Both the position numbers and the translations under genes were made by a program. Below are positions 43,675 through 51,938 of a stretch of DNA of 64,000 bases, piece after piece (within the stretch, counting starts at the first letter, position 1; every line of letters begins with the position of its first letter). The stretch lies in NCBI RefSeq assembly GCF_016722765.1, contig NZ_JAEQND010000009.1, positions 96,001 through 160,000 on the forward strand. Direction: 5' to 3'. A model generated the notes under the pieces. The model was not told the origin of the DNA and ran no database searches. It saw only the letters and a list, made by a program, of their open reading frames with translations. This stretch comes from Ramlibacter alkalitolerans. Its GTDB lineage: Bacteria > Pseudomonadota > Gammaproteobacteria > Burkholderiales > Burkholderiaceae_C.

Positions 43675-45462
43675 TCAATCCAGGGCCACGGCCAGGGCTG
43701 TCGGCGCGTCGGCGCGCGAAGTCGCCAACTCCTCGAATTCCACGATCCGGTCGATCTCCGCGCCCATCGCGATGTTGGTCACGCGCTCCAGGATCACCTC
43801 GATCATCACGGGCACCTGGTGCTCCTTCATCCAGGCCTCCGCCTGCGCGATGGCCGGCGCCATCTCGTCGGGCCGGTGCACGCGGATCGCCTTGCAGCCC
43901 AGGCCTTCCACCACCTTCACATGGTCGACGCCATAGCTGCGCTCGGGCGCATCCTCGGGCAGGTTGATGTTGTCGAAGGCCAGTTGTACGCAGTAATCCA
44001 TGTTGAAGCCGCGCTGCGCCTGGCGGATGAGGCCCAGGTAGGAGTTGTTCACCACCATGTGGATGTACGGCAGCTTGAACTGCGCGCCCACCGCCAGTTC
44101 CTCCAGCAGGAACTGGAAGTCGTAGTCGCCCGAGATGGCGACGATGCGCCGCGTCGGGTCGGCGGCGCGCACGCCCAGCGCCGCCGGTGCCGTCCACCCG
44201 AGCGGGCCGGCCTGGCCGCAGTTGATCCAGCGGCGCGGCCCGAAGACGTGGAGGAACTGCGCGGCGGCGATCTGCGACAGCCCGATGGTGCTGACGTAGG
44301 TGGTGTCCTCGCCGAACGCGCGGTTCATGCACTGGTACACGCGCTGCGGCTTCATCGGCACATCGTCGTAGTGCGTCTTGCGCAGCATCGTGCCCTTGCG
44401 CTGCAGGCACTCGGCGGCCCAGGCGCCGCGGTCCTTCAGGCGGCCGGCGGCCTTCATCTCGCGGGCCACCTCGATGAACAGGCGCAGGGCCGCGCCGGCA
44501 TCGGAGACGATGCCGAAGTCCGGCGCGAACACGCGCCCGATCTGCGTCGGCTCGATGTCGACGTGGACGAACTTGCGCCCCTTCGTGTAGACCTCGACGG
44601 AGCCGGTGTGGCGGTTCGCCCAGCGGTTGCCGATGCCCAGCACGAAGTCGCTGGCGAGCATCGTGGCGTTGCCGTAGCGGTGGCTGGTCTGCAGGCCGCA
44701 CATGCCGGCCATCAGCGGGTGGTCGTCGGGGATGCTGCCCCAGGCCATCAGCGTGGGGATCACGGGCACGCCGGTGAGCTCGGCGAATTCGACCAGCAGA
44801 TCCGAAGCATCGGCGTTGATGATGCCGCCGCCGGCCACGATCAGCGGCCGCTCGGCTTCCTGCAGCAGCGCGATGGCCTTCTCCGCCTGCGCCCGCGTCG
44901 CCGCGGGCTTGTAGACGGGCAGCGGCGCGTAGGTGTCCGGGTCGAACTCGATCTCGGCCGTCTGCACGTCCACCGGCAGGTCGATCAGCACCGGCCCCGG
45001 CCGGCCGGACCGCATCAGGTGGAAGGCCTGCTGGAAGGCGCCCGGCACCTGCGCCGGCTCGAGCACGGTGGTTGCCCACTTGGTGACCGGCTTGGCGATG
45101 GACTCGATGTCGACGGCCTGGAAGTCCTCCTTGTGCAGGCGCGCGCGCGGCGCCTGGCCGGTGATGCACAGGATCGGGATCGAGTCCGCCTGCGCGGAAT
45201 AGAGCCCGGTGATCATGTCGGTGCCGGCGGGCCCGGAGGTGCCGATGCACACCCCGATGTTGCCGGCCGCCGCGCGCGTGTAGCCCTCCGCCATGTGCGA
45301 TGCGCCCTCCACGTGGCGCGCCAGGATGTGGCCGATCGTGCCCTGCTGCCGCAGCGCGGCATAGAAGGGATTGATCGCGGCACCGGGCACGCCGAAGGCC
45401 TGCGTGATCCCTTCCTTCTCGAGCACCCAGACGGCGGCCTGGGCGGCGGTCATTCTTGCCAT
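43675..45462 (-). CDS. gcl: Glyoxylate carboligase (tartronate-semialdehyde synthase)
   Basis: 595-residue thiamine-diphosphate and FAD enzyme that joins two glyoxylates into tartronate semialdehyde with loss of CO2. Unlike nearly all TPP enzymes, Gcl has valine instead of the catalytic glutamate; here Val51 in [14 protein letters not shown] is at exactly that position, which secures the assignment. The cofactor motif is [19 protein letters not shown] to VVNNSYLGL. The ATG at 45462 has GGAG 8 bases upstream. First gene of the glyoxylate cluster; an upstream LysR-like regulator is encoded about 1 kb away. Confidence 0.96.
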   Translation of the reverse strand: MARMTAAQAAVWVLEKEGITQAFGVPGAAINPFYAALRQQGTIGHILARHVEGASHMAEGYTRAAAGNIGVCIGTSGPAGTDMITGLYSAQADSIPILCITGQAPRARLHKEDFQAVDIESIAKPVTKWATTVLEPAQVPGAFQQAFHLMRSGRPGPVLIDLPVDVQTAEIEFDPDTYAPLPVYKPAATRAQAEKAIALLQEAERPLIVAGGGIINADASDLLVEFAELTGVPVIPTLMAWGSIPDDHPLMAGMCGLQTSHRYGNATMLASDFVLGIGNRWANRHTGSVEVYTKGRKFVHVDIEPTQIGRVFAPDFGIVSDAGAALRLFIEVAREMKAAGRLKDRGAWAAECLQRKGTMLRKTHYDDVPMKPQRVYQCMNRAFGEDTTYVSTIGLSQIAAAQFLHVFGPRRWINCGQAGPLGWTAPAALGVRAADPTRRIVAISGDYDFQFLLEELAVGAQFKLPYIHMVVNNSYLGLIRQAQRGFNMDYCVQLAFDNINLPEDAPERSYGVDHVKVVEGLGCKAIRVHRPDEMAPAIAQAEAWMKEHQVPVMIEVILERVTNIAMGAEIDRIVEFEELATSRADAPTALAVALD

Positions 45463-45646
45463 GTCGTGTCTCCAGTGGTTGGCGTATGCGCCGCACTCTA
45501 GGCAGCGGCAGGGCCAGGCAGAAGACAAGCGCGAGCCATAAGTGATATTCGCCGGCGGAATGCGCGGCCCGCCCAGCGGCCCCGACAGCCGAGGCCGCCG
45601 TGCCAGGCCGCCCGGCTAAACTGCGCTCCAGCACCCCGGAACCGCC
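45463..45646. promoter_or_regulatory. Divergent intergenic region, gcl / response regulator
   Basis: 184 bp between divergent genes. The only AT-rich patch, CCATAAGTGATATTCGCC at 45536-45553, is the likeliest site for a promoter and regulator binding. No confident motif assignment. Confidence 0.35.
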
Positions 45647-46450
45647 ATGGAGAACAACGACATCTACGCGTTGACGCCGCTGGGCGAGGGCGAGTTGCGC
45701 AGCAGCGCGACGCGCCTGACCGCAGCCGAGATCGACGTGCTGGTCCGCCTGGACGGCATGCTGACCGTCGGCCAGATCCTGGCCAGCCTGGCGCCCGAGG
45801 CCCGGGCCGGCTTCGATGCGGTCTTCCGCAGCCTGCTGCAGCGCCGCCTCGTCACGCTGGTGGAGCTCGATCCCTTCACGCGGACCTGGAACGCACAGGT
45901 GGAGATGCTCACGCAGGCGGTGCGGCCGGCCCAGGCCGATGCCGGCCTGGCCGCGCTGCAGCGCAGTGGCTTCTACGTGCAGATCGCGCGCGAGCGCAGC
46001 AAGCAGCATCCGGCGCACCCGGGGCGTCCCCTGACGGCCGTCGTGGTGGAGGACGACGCGGCGCTGGGCATGTTCACGCGCACGCTGCTCAACCTCTCCG
46101 GCTTCGAGGTCCGCAACGCACACAACCGCGCCGAAGTGGTGGCGGAGATCCGCCGCCCGCCGGTGCCGGACCTGATCCTGCTCGACGTGATGCTGCCCGA
46201 TGCCGACGGCTTCGACATCCTGCAGCGGGTGCGCCAGCATTCCGTGCTGAAGGACGTGCCGGTCATCATGCTCACCGGCAAGGCCACGCGCGAGGCCGTC
46301 CTCAAGGGCATCGCCGGCGGCGCCGACGGCTACATCACCAAGCCCTTCGAGCCCGAGTCGCTGCTGCGGGCCGTGCGCACCGTGCTCGGCCTGCCGGAGG
46401 AAGACCCCGGCGCCCCGCCCGGAACCTGGGGCGATCCCAGGCTGCGCTGA
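45647..46450 (+). CDS. Response regulator with C-terminal receiver domain
   Basis: 267 residues. The N-terminal part (about 1-125) is a helical domain of unrecognised family (LTAAEIDVLVRLDGMLTVGQ, like winged-helix PatA-type segments). The receiver domain is at the C-terminus (about 129-250): acidic pocket VVVEDDA, phosphoacceptor Asp180 in LILLDVMLPD, then MLTGKATRE and YITKPFEPE. There is no DNA-binding output after it. The inverted order, output first, is uncommon. No sensor kinase gene is adjacent. Confidence 0.87.
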   Translation: MENNDIYALTPLGEGELRSSATRLTAAEIDVLVRLDGMLTVGQILASLAPEARAGFDAVFRSLLQRRLVTLVELDPFTRTWNAQVEMLTQAVRPAQADAGLAALQRSGFYVQIARERSKQHPAHPGRPLTAVVVEDDAALGMFTRTLLNLSGFEVRNAHNRAEVVAEIRRPPVPDLILLDVMLPDADGFDILQRVRQHSVLKDVPVIMLTGKATREAVLKGIAGGADGYITKPFEPESLLRAVRTVLGLPEEDPGAPPGTWGDPRLR

Positions 46451-46497
46451 CGCGACTGCTTGCCAGCGCGCTCATTCCGCGCTGGAATGCACGCCTG

Positions 46498-47412
46498 ATG
46501 GATCGACTGCAGGCCATGGAGATGTTCGTGCGCGTCGTGGAGACGGGCAGTTTCTCGCGCGCCGCGCGCGAGTTCGCCACCACGCAGCCCACGGTGACCA
46601 AGCAGGTCGCCGCCACCGAGGCGCGGCTGAAGGTGCGCCTGCTCAATCGCAACACGCGCGGCGTGAGCCTGACCGAAGCGGGGGCGCTCTATTACGAGAA
46701 GTGCAAGACCATCGTGCGCGAAGCCGAGGAGGCCGAGAACATCGTGCGCATGCGCGAGTCGCCGGCCCAGGGGCTGCTGCGCGTGGGCAGCTCGGTCGCC
46801 TTCGGCCGCCGCGTCGTCGTGCCGCTCGCGATGGAGTTCATGCGGCTGCACCCGCAGCTGCAGGTGGACCTGAGCTTCGAGGACCGCTACACCGACCTCG
46901 TGGCGCAGGGCGTGGACGTCGCGCTGCGCCTGGGCAAGCTGGCCGATTCCTCGCTGGGCGCGCGCTTCCTCGGCACCAATCCGTGGCTGCTGGTCGCTTC
47001 GCCGCAGTACCTCAAGCGCTGCGGCACGCCGCGCCGGCCCGCGGAGTTGTCGGACCATCCCACGCTGACCTACATCAGCGTGCAGGGCAACGACGTCTGG
47101 CGGGTGCTGACGCCGCGCGGAGAGGCCGTGACGGTACGCCTGACCCCGCGGCTGCGCTCGAACAATCTCTCCGCGGTGCTGGCCGCCGCCCGTTCGGACA
47201 TGGGGATCGCGGCCCTGCCGTGGTACGTGGCGGCCGACTCGCTCGCGGCCGGCGCGATCGTCGAAGTGCTCAAGGGCCACAGCGTGCCCGAGCAGGAAAT
47301 CCACGCGGTCTATCCCTCACCGAAGCTGGTGCCGCAGAAGGTGCTGGCCTTCATCGGCTTCCTGCAGGGCCACTTCGAACCCGGCTGGTGGCAGCAGCTT
47401 CCCAGGAGCTGA
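46498..47412 (+). CDS. LysR-family transcriptional regulator
   Basis: 304 residues. The helix-turn-helix is MEMFVRVVETGSFSRAAREF and TQPTVTKQVAATEARLKVRL (about 7-50), followed by an effector domain with GSSVAFGRRVVVPLAMEF. The sequence belongs to the large subgroup that often regulates oxidoreductases and drug or aldehyde response genes. It follows the response regulator by about 50 bp; whether it controls gcl is unknown. Confidence 0.92.
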   Translation: MDRLQAMEMFVRVVETGSFSRAAREFATTQPTVTKQVAATEARLKVRLLNRNTRGVSLTEAGALYYEKCKTIVREAEEAENIVRMRESPAQGLLRVGSSVAFGRRVVVPLAMEFMRLHPQLQVDLSFEDRYTDLVAQGVDVALRLGKLADSSLGARFLGTNPWLLVASPQYLKRCGTPRRPAELSDHPTLTYISVQGNDVWRVLTPRGEAVTVRLTPRLRSNNLSAVLAAARSDMGIAALPWYVAADSLAAGAIVEVLKGHSVPEQEIHAVYPSPKLVPQKVLAFIGFLQGHFEPGWWQQLPRS

Positions 47413-47536
47413 GTTCGCCCGACGGCTGAGGAGGCAGCCCTTACCGGGAGCGGCGCTCTCCTCCGACGCGCGCTGCCGGACGGTCCCGGCGCACGCCGCC
47501 AACCCTGTGCGGCAGCATGGATCCAAGGAGCGAACA

Positions 47537-47881
47537 ATGACGAAAGAGGACTCACTGCAGTTCGTGCAGGAACGACTGCGCCACAACCATTCTCCCTTGG
47601 CCCGTGAACTGCGGCTGCTGTCGCCCCCGCGCGTCAAGCGCCGCTTCGCCATCGAGATGGAGCAGGGCGAGGCGCGGCGCTTCGACCCGGTGGACGACAC
47701 GGTGATGATCGGTTGCGCGAGCGGCAGCGTCTGGATCACGCACGACGGCGACCCGAAGGACATCATCCTCGGTGCGAACGAGAGCTACCACGCGGAGCGC
47801 GAAGATGCGATGCATGTGTTTGCGATGCAGCGCTGCGTGCTGGAGATCGAGTTCGAGGACGATGTGCTGGCGCGGCATTGA
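47537..47881 (+). CDS. DUF2917 protein
   Basis: 114 residues. The DUF2917 domain, a short cupin-like beta fold, occupies about 38-110: IEMEQGEARRFDPVDDTVMI then GSVWITHDGDPKDIILGANE. The function of the family is unknown. ATG 47537 has AAGGAG about 7 bases upstream. Stand-alone gene, followed by the longest family A palindrome. Confidence 0.87.
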   Translation: MTKEDSLQFVQERLRHNHSPLARELRLLSPPRVKRRFAIEMEQGEARRFDPVDDTVMIGCASGSVWITHDGDPKDIILGANESYHAEREDAMHVFAMQRCVLEIEFEDDVLARH

Positions 47882-47902
47882 GGGCTGGCGCGGCACTGGA
47901 TT

Positions 47903-48014
47903 CGTAGGCTGGTGGTGAGCCCCGAAGGGCGCGAACCCCAGCGCTTTGGCGCACCCGCAGCGCTTCGCGCATCGCTGGGGTTCGCGCGCTGGCGCGGCTC
48001 ACCACCAGCCTACG
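47903..48014. repeat. Long dispersed palindrome, family A (best copy)
   Basis: A 112-bp near-perfect inverted repeat. The left arm starts CGTAGGCTGGTGGTGAGC and contains GCGCGAACCCCAGCG; the right arm contains CGCTGGGGTTCGCGCG and ends GGCTCACCACCAGCCTACG. It would fold into a long hairpin. Partial copies are at about 22017, 24761, 32463 and 43639. Confidence 0.85.
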
Positions 48015-48045
48015 ACACGCCCTCGCGCGGCTCACCAGCCCCCGT

Positions 48046-48999
48046 TCAGGCCGCGCTCAAAAGCGCCTTGCCCGCGAAGAACGCATCCAGGTTGTCCACC
48101 ACCCGCTGCGCCATCGCCTCGCGCGTCTGCACCGTGGCACTGGCGATATGCGGGACGACGACCACGTTGTCCAGCGTGTACAGCTCCGGCGGGACGTGCG
48201 GCTCGCGCTCGAACACGTCCAGCGCGGCGCCGCCGATGCGCTTTTCCTGCAGTGCCTGGACCAGCGCCTTCTCGTCGATCACGGTGCCGCGCGAGACGTT
48301 GACCAGGTAGCCCTTGGTCCCGAGCGCCTCGAGCACCGTCGCATCGATCAGGTGCCGCGTCTCGGCGCCGCCGGCCGTGATCACGACCAGGAAGTCGCAC
48401 CAGCGTGCCAGCTCCAGCAATTGCGGCTCGTGCTGCCAAGCCACGCCCTCGACGGGGTGACGGCTGTGGTAGCGCACGTCCATGTCGAAGCCGCTGGCGC
48501 GCCGGGCGATCGTGCGTCCGATGCGGCCGAGGCCGACGATGCCAAGCTTCGCGCCGCTCACCTGCCGCCCCAGCGGGAAGGGCGTCGGCGGCTGCGCGCT
48601 CCAGCGGCCGGCGCGCACGAAGCGGTCGCCCTCCGGGATGCGCCGGCCGATCGCCAGCAGCAGGCCGAAGGCGAGGTCCGCCACGCAATCGTTCAACACG
48701 TCGGGCGTGTAGCCGACCGGGATGCCGCGCTGCGCGGCGGCGCCGAGATCGAGCTGGTCGAGGCCGACACCGAAGCTGGAGATCACGCGCAGTCGCGGCA
48801 GGGCGTTGATCAATGCTGCGGTGGCGCCGTGCGCGGCGGAGGTGACGAGGCCCTCATAGCCCGCCCCGTGCTCGCGCAGGAAGGCGTCGCGGTCCGGCCC
48901 GGGTGCGGGCAGGCGCTGCACGTCGTAGCGTTCGGCGAGACGGCGCTCCAGCGAGGGCAGCAGGGGAATGGCTTGCAGGAGGGCAGGTCGGTTCATCAC
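48046..48999 (-). CDS. D-2-hydroxyacid dehydrogenase (glyoxylate/hydroxypyruvate reductase type)
   Basis: 317 residues. The Rossmann motif is GIVGLGRIGRTIARR (about 153-167); catalytic Arg in NVSRGTVID, Glu in DVFEREPHVP and His in VVPHIASAT are all present. This is the GhrB-like branch, reducing hydroxypyruvate to D-glycerate and glyoxylate to glycolate with NAD(P)H. It fits the nearby gcl-hyi-glxR genes functionally although separated from them by about 2.5 kb. It is divergent from a Bug receptor gene 62 bp away. Confidence 0.92.
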   Translation of the reverse strand: MMNRPALLQAIPLLPSLERRLAERYDVQRLPAPGPDRDAFLREHGAGYEGLVTSAAHGATAALINALPRLRVISSFGVGLDQLDLGAAAQRGIPVGYTPDVLNDCVADLAFGLLLAIGRRIPEGDRFVRAGRWSAQPPTPFPLGRQVSGAKLGIVGLGRIGRTIARRASGFDMDVRYHSRHPVEGVAWQHEPQLLELARWCDFLVVITAGGAETRHLIDATVLEALGTKGYLVNVSRGTVIDEKALVQALQEKRIGGAALDVFEREPHVPPELYTLDNVVVVPHIASATVQTREAMAQRVVDNLDAFFAGKALLSAA

Positions 49000-49061
49000 C
49001 CGATTGTGGCGTGGCCCGGACCTGGGCTATGGTCGCGGCCACACCTCCAGGAGTCCGTGTC

Positions 49062-50030
49062 ATGAGGAAGTTCGCCCTGGCGCTCGCCGGGTTCGCCCTG
49101 CTGTTCGCTTCGCCGCTGGCGTCCGCGCAGTCCTGGCCCAGCCGGCCGATCAAGCTCCTCGTGGGCTTCCCCGCCGGTGGTTCCACCGATCTGGCCGCAA
49201 GGCTGCTGGCCAGCCGGCTCTCGCAGGCGCTGGGGCAGTCCGTGGTGGTGGAGAACAAGGTCGGCGCCAGCGGCAACATCGCCTCCGAAACGGTGGCGCA
49301 TGCGCCGGCCGACGGCTACACGCTGATGATGGCCGCGACCTCGATGGCGGCGGCGCCGGCCTTCTTCGACAAGCTGGCCTGGGATCCGGTCAAGGACTTC
49401 ACGCCGGTGGCCCTGGTCGCCACCGTTCCGATCGTTCTCGTCGCCACGCCGCAGTTGAACGTGCATGACGTGGCCCAACTCGTGGCCTACAGCAAGGCGA
49501 ATCCCGGCAAGGTGAACATGGCTTCACCCGGGCCGACGACGCTGGTGCGTCTGTCGGGCGAGCAGTTCAAGCAGACGGCGAAACTGGATTGGCTGACGGT
49601 GAACTACAAGGGCGGCGCGCCGGCGATGCAGGACCTGCTGGCCGGCACGGCGCAGGTGATGTTCGCGCAGATCTCCGACGTCGTCGGCCAGGTGAAGGCC
49701 GGCAAGCTGGTGCCGATCGCCGTCACCACGAAGACGCGTTCGGCCATCGTCCCCGACATCCCGACGCTCGCGGAATCGGGCTACCCCGGCTTCGGCTTCG
49801 CCACCTGGCAAGGCGTGGTGGGGCCGGCCGGCTTGCCGGCCGACGTGCTGGCGCGGCTCAATCGCGAGATCCGCCGCATCCTCGCCGAGCCCGAGACGAA
49901 GACGCAGTTCCTCGCCATCGGCACCGACGTCGCCACCGGCAGCCCGGAGGAATTCGGCGCGCTCATCGCCGAGGAAGTCGACAAGATCCGGCGCATCGCG
50001 AAGTCGGTCGGCGCCACCGCCGGCAACTAG
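49062..50030 (+). CDS. Tripartite tricarboxylate transporter (Bug) substrate-binding protein
   Basis: 322 residues with signal peptide cleaved after LASAQ (about 25). Bug pattern: WPSRPIKLLVGFPAGGSTDL, ENKVGASGNIASETVA, ADGYTLMMA, then VNYKGGAPAMQDL. The membrane components are absent. It shares a short divergent promoter region with the hydroxyacid dehydrogenase gene, so a hydroxyacid such as glycerate or glycolate is a reasonable guess for its ligand. Confidence 0.93.
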   Translation: MRKFALALAGFALLFASPLASAQSWPSRPIKLLVGFPAGGSTDLAARLLASRLSQALGQSVVVENKVGASGNIASETVAHAPADGYTLMMAATSMAAAPAFFDKLAWDPVKDFTPVALVATVPIVLVATPQLNVHDVAQLVAYSKANPGKVNMASPGPTTLVRLSGEQFKQTAKLDWLTVNYKGGAPAMQDLLAGTAQVMFAQISDVVGQVKAGKLVPIAVTTKTRSAIVPDIPTLAESGYPGFGFATWQGVVGPAGLPADVLARLNREIRRILAEPETKTQFLAIGTDVATGSPEEFGALIAEEVDKIRRIAKSVGATAGN

Positions 50031-50068
50031 GAGCCTGGAGAAATGCTCTACAATCGCGCCTCCTGAAA

Positions 50069-50153
<85 letters not shown>

Positions 50154-50156
50154 ACG

Positions 50157-50178
50157 AAAGCCGGCACGCGCCGGCTTT
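50157..50178 (+). terminator. Terminator after tRNA-Leu
   Basis: Hairpin AAAGCCGGC-ACGC-GCCGGCTTT directly after the tRNA, with a short T run. Confidence 0.78.
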
Positions 50179-50226
50179 GTCGTTTCCGGCCGGGCTGTGC
50201 TCCAATGCGGCGCCAGGAGAAACCGC

Positions 50227-51129
50227 ATGACCACCATCACCACCGACGACGGCGTCAAGCTGCACTGCGAGGACAGCGGCGCCGGCACGCCCATCGTCTT
50301 CGTGCACGAATTCGCCGGCGACAGCCGCAGCTGGGAGCCGCAGGTGCGGCACTTCTCGCGCCGCTGGCGCTGCATCACCTACAACGCCCGCGGCTATCCG
50401 CCTTCCGATGTGCCGCAGGACGTGGAGCGCTATTCGCAGGAGCGCGTCCGCGAAGACCTGCGCTGCGTGCTGGAAGGGCTGGACCTGCGGGGCGCGCACA
50501 TCGTGGGCCTCTCGATGGGCGCCTTCGCCACGCTGCACTTCGGCATGCGCTACTGCGCGCAGGGCGCCCCGGCGCGCGCCCGCTCGCTCACGCTGGCCGG
50601 CTGCGGCACCGGCGCGCATCCCGCCGTCTACGCGCAGTTCCAGCAGGACGCGCGGGCGCTGGCCGACGGCATCGAGCGTCTCGGCATGGCGCACTTCGCC
50701 GCCACCTATGGCCATGGCCCTGCCCGCGTGCAGTTGCGCGAGAAGGATCCGCGCGGCTTCGCGGAATTCGCGCGCCAGCTCGCCGAGCACTCGGCGACGG
50801 GTTCGGCCAACACCATGCGCGGCTACCAGGCGCGCCGGCCGTGCCTGTACGAGCTGACCGAGGAGATGGGCCGCATCGACGTGCCGGTGCTGGTGATGAC
50901 GGGCGACGAGGACGAGCCCTGCCTCGAGCCCTCGCTGCTGATCAAGCGCACCATCCCGCAGGCGGGGCTGGCGATGCTTCCGCGCAGCGGCCATGCGATC
51001 AACCTGGAGGAGCCGGCCCTGTTCAACCGCCTGCTGGAAGACTTCCTGGTGCAGGTGGAAACGGGCCGCTACGCCGCCCGCGATGCGGCCACGCGCCCCT
51101 CGATCTGGGGCCCCGGCGGCAAACCCTGA
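50227..51129 (+). CDS. Alpha/beta hydrolase with Ser nucleophile
   Basis: 300 residues. The oxyanion region is VFVHEFAGDS (HE in place of HG), nucleophile Ser96 in VGLSMGAFA, acid in DEDEPCLEP and His in RSGHAINLEEP. The overall pattern resembles 3-oxoadipate enol-lactonase-type or carboxylesterase hydrolases. Cytosolic. AGGAG precedes ATG 50227. The solute-binding protein gene begins 37 bp after the stop and may be co-transcribed. Confidence 0.9.
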   Translation: MTTITTDDGVKLHCEDSGAGTPIVFVHEFAGDSRSWEPQVRHFSRRWRCITYNARGYPPSDVPQDVERYSQERVREDLRCVLEGLDLRGAHIVGLSMGAFATLHFGMRYCAQGAPARARSLTLAGCGTGAHPAVYAQFQQDARALADGIERLGMAHFAATYGHGPARVQLREKDPRGFAEFARQLAEHSATGSANTMRGYQARRPCLYELTEEMGRIDVPVLVMTGDEDEPCLEPSLLIKRTIPQAGLAMLPRSGHAINLEEPALFNRLLEDFLVQVETGRYAARDAATRPSIWGPGGKP

Positions 51130-51166
51130 GCACGGCTACCATCGGCGCGATCCAGGAGCTTCCACC

Positions 51167-51901
51167 ATGCCCGCTGCGAGCGACGTCGTCCGCGCCTTCA
51201 CGCCCACCGGGCGGCTGCGCGCCTCCATCAACCTCGGCAACCCGGTGCTCGCCGGCCGCGACGCCGGCGGTGCCGCGAAGGGCGTCTCGGTGGACCTGGC
51301 GCGCCGCTTCGCCGGGCGGCTCGGTGTCGACATCGAGCTGGTGGTGTTCGACACCGCCGGCGCCTCGGTGGACGCCGTGACGCGCGACGAGGCCGACATC
51401 GGTTTCTTCGCCATCGATCCCAAGCGCGGCGAAGGCATCCACTTCACGCCGCCCTACGTGCTGATCGAGGGCTGCTACCTGGTGCGGCAGGATTCGCCGC
51501 TGCAGGCCAACGAGGAAGTCGATCGCCCCGGCACGCGCGTGGTGGTGGGCAAGGGCAGTGCCTACGACCTGCACCTGTCGCGCGAGCTGAAGCAGGCGCA
51601 GGTGGTGCACGCGCCGTCGTCCCAGGCGGTGTTGCAGCACTTCCTGGATGCGGGCGCCGAAGTGGCGGCCGGCGTGCGGCAGCAGCTGGAACAGGACGCG
51701 GCGCCGATCGGCGGCCTGCGCCTGCTGCCGGGCCGCTTCATGGTGATCCGGCAGGCGATGGGCTGTGCACGCAGCCGCGGCGAGGCGGCGGCGGCCGAAC
51801 TCGCGCGCTTCGTCGAGGAGATGAAGGCCTCGGGCTTCGTCGCCGAGGCGCTGGCGCGGCACGGCATCCAGGGCGCGTCGGTGGCGCCGCCCGGCGCCTG
51901 A
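51167..51901 (+). CDS. Solute-binding protein family 3-like, without signal peptide
   Basis: 244 residues with the family 3 amino-acid receptor fold: LRASINLGNPVLAGRD, GVSVDLARRFAGRLGVDIEL, ADIGFFAIDPKRGEGIHFTP, then GTRVVVGKGSAYDLHL. The N-terminus MPAASDVVRAFTPTGRL has no hydrophobic segment, so the protein is not exported by the usual route. ATG 51167 has CAGGAG 8 bases before it, and no upstream signal-coding extension is available. It may act as a cytosolic ligand-binding or enzyme-like protein (compare cyclohexadienyl dehydratase). No ABC transporter genes are adjacent. Confidence 0.85.
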   Translation: MPAASDVVRAFTPTGRLRASINLGNPVLAGRDAGGAAKGVSVDLARRFAGRLGVDIELVVFDTAGASVDAVTRDEADIGFFAIDPKRGEGIHFTPPYVLIEGCYLVRQDSPLQANEEVDRPGTRVVVGKGSAYDLHLSRELKQAQVVHAPSSQAVLQHFLDAGAEVAAGVRQQLEQDAAPIGGLRLLPGRFMVIRQAMGCARSRGEAAAAELARFVEEMKASGFVAEALARHGIQGASVAPPGA

Positions 51902-51938
51902 GCGGCGGACCGGCGTCCGCGCGCCGGGCGCCTCCGGC

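Noticed and set aside
43604..46240. 878-codon frame on the minus strand spanning gcl
   Set aside because: Arg/Gly/Pro-rich frame-shifted shadow of glyoxylate carboligase and antisense of the response regulator.
47903..48014. Possible CRISPR-like or transposon end structure
   Set aside because: It is a single long palindrome with no regular spacers and no transposase gene adjacent, so treated as a REP-like repeat.
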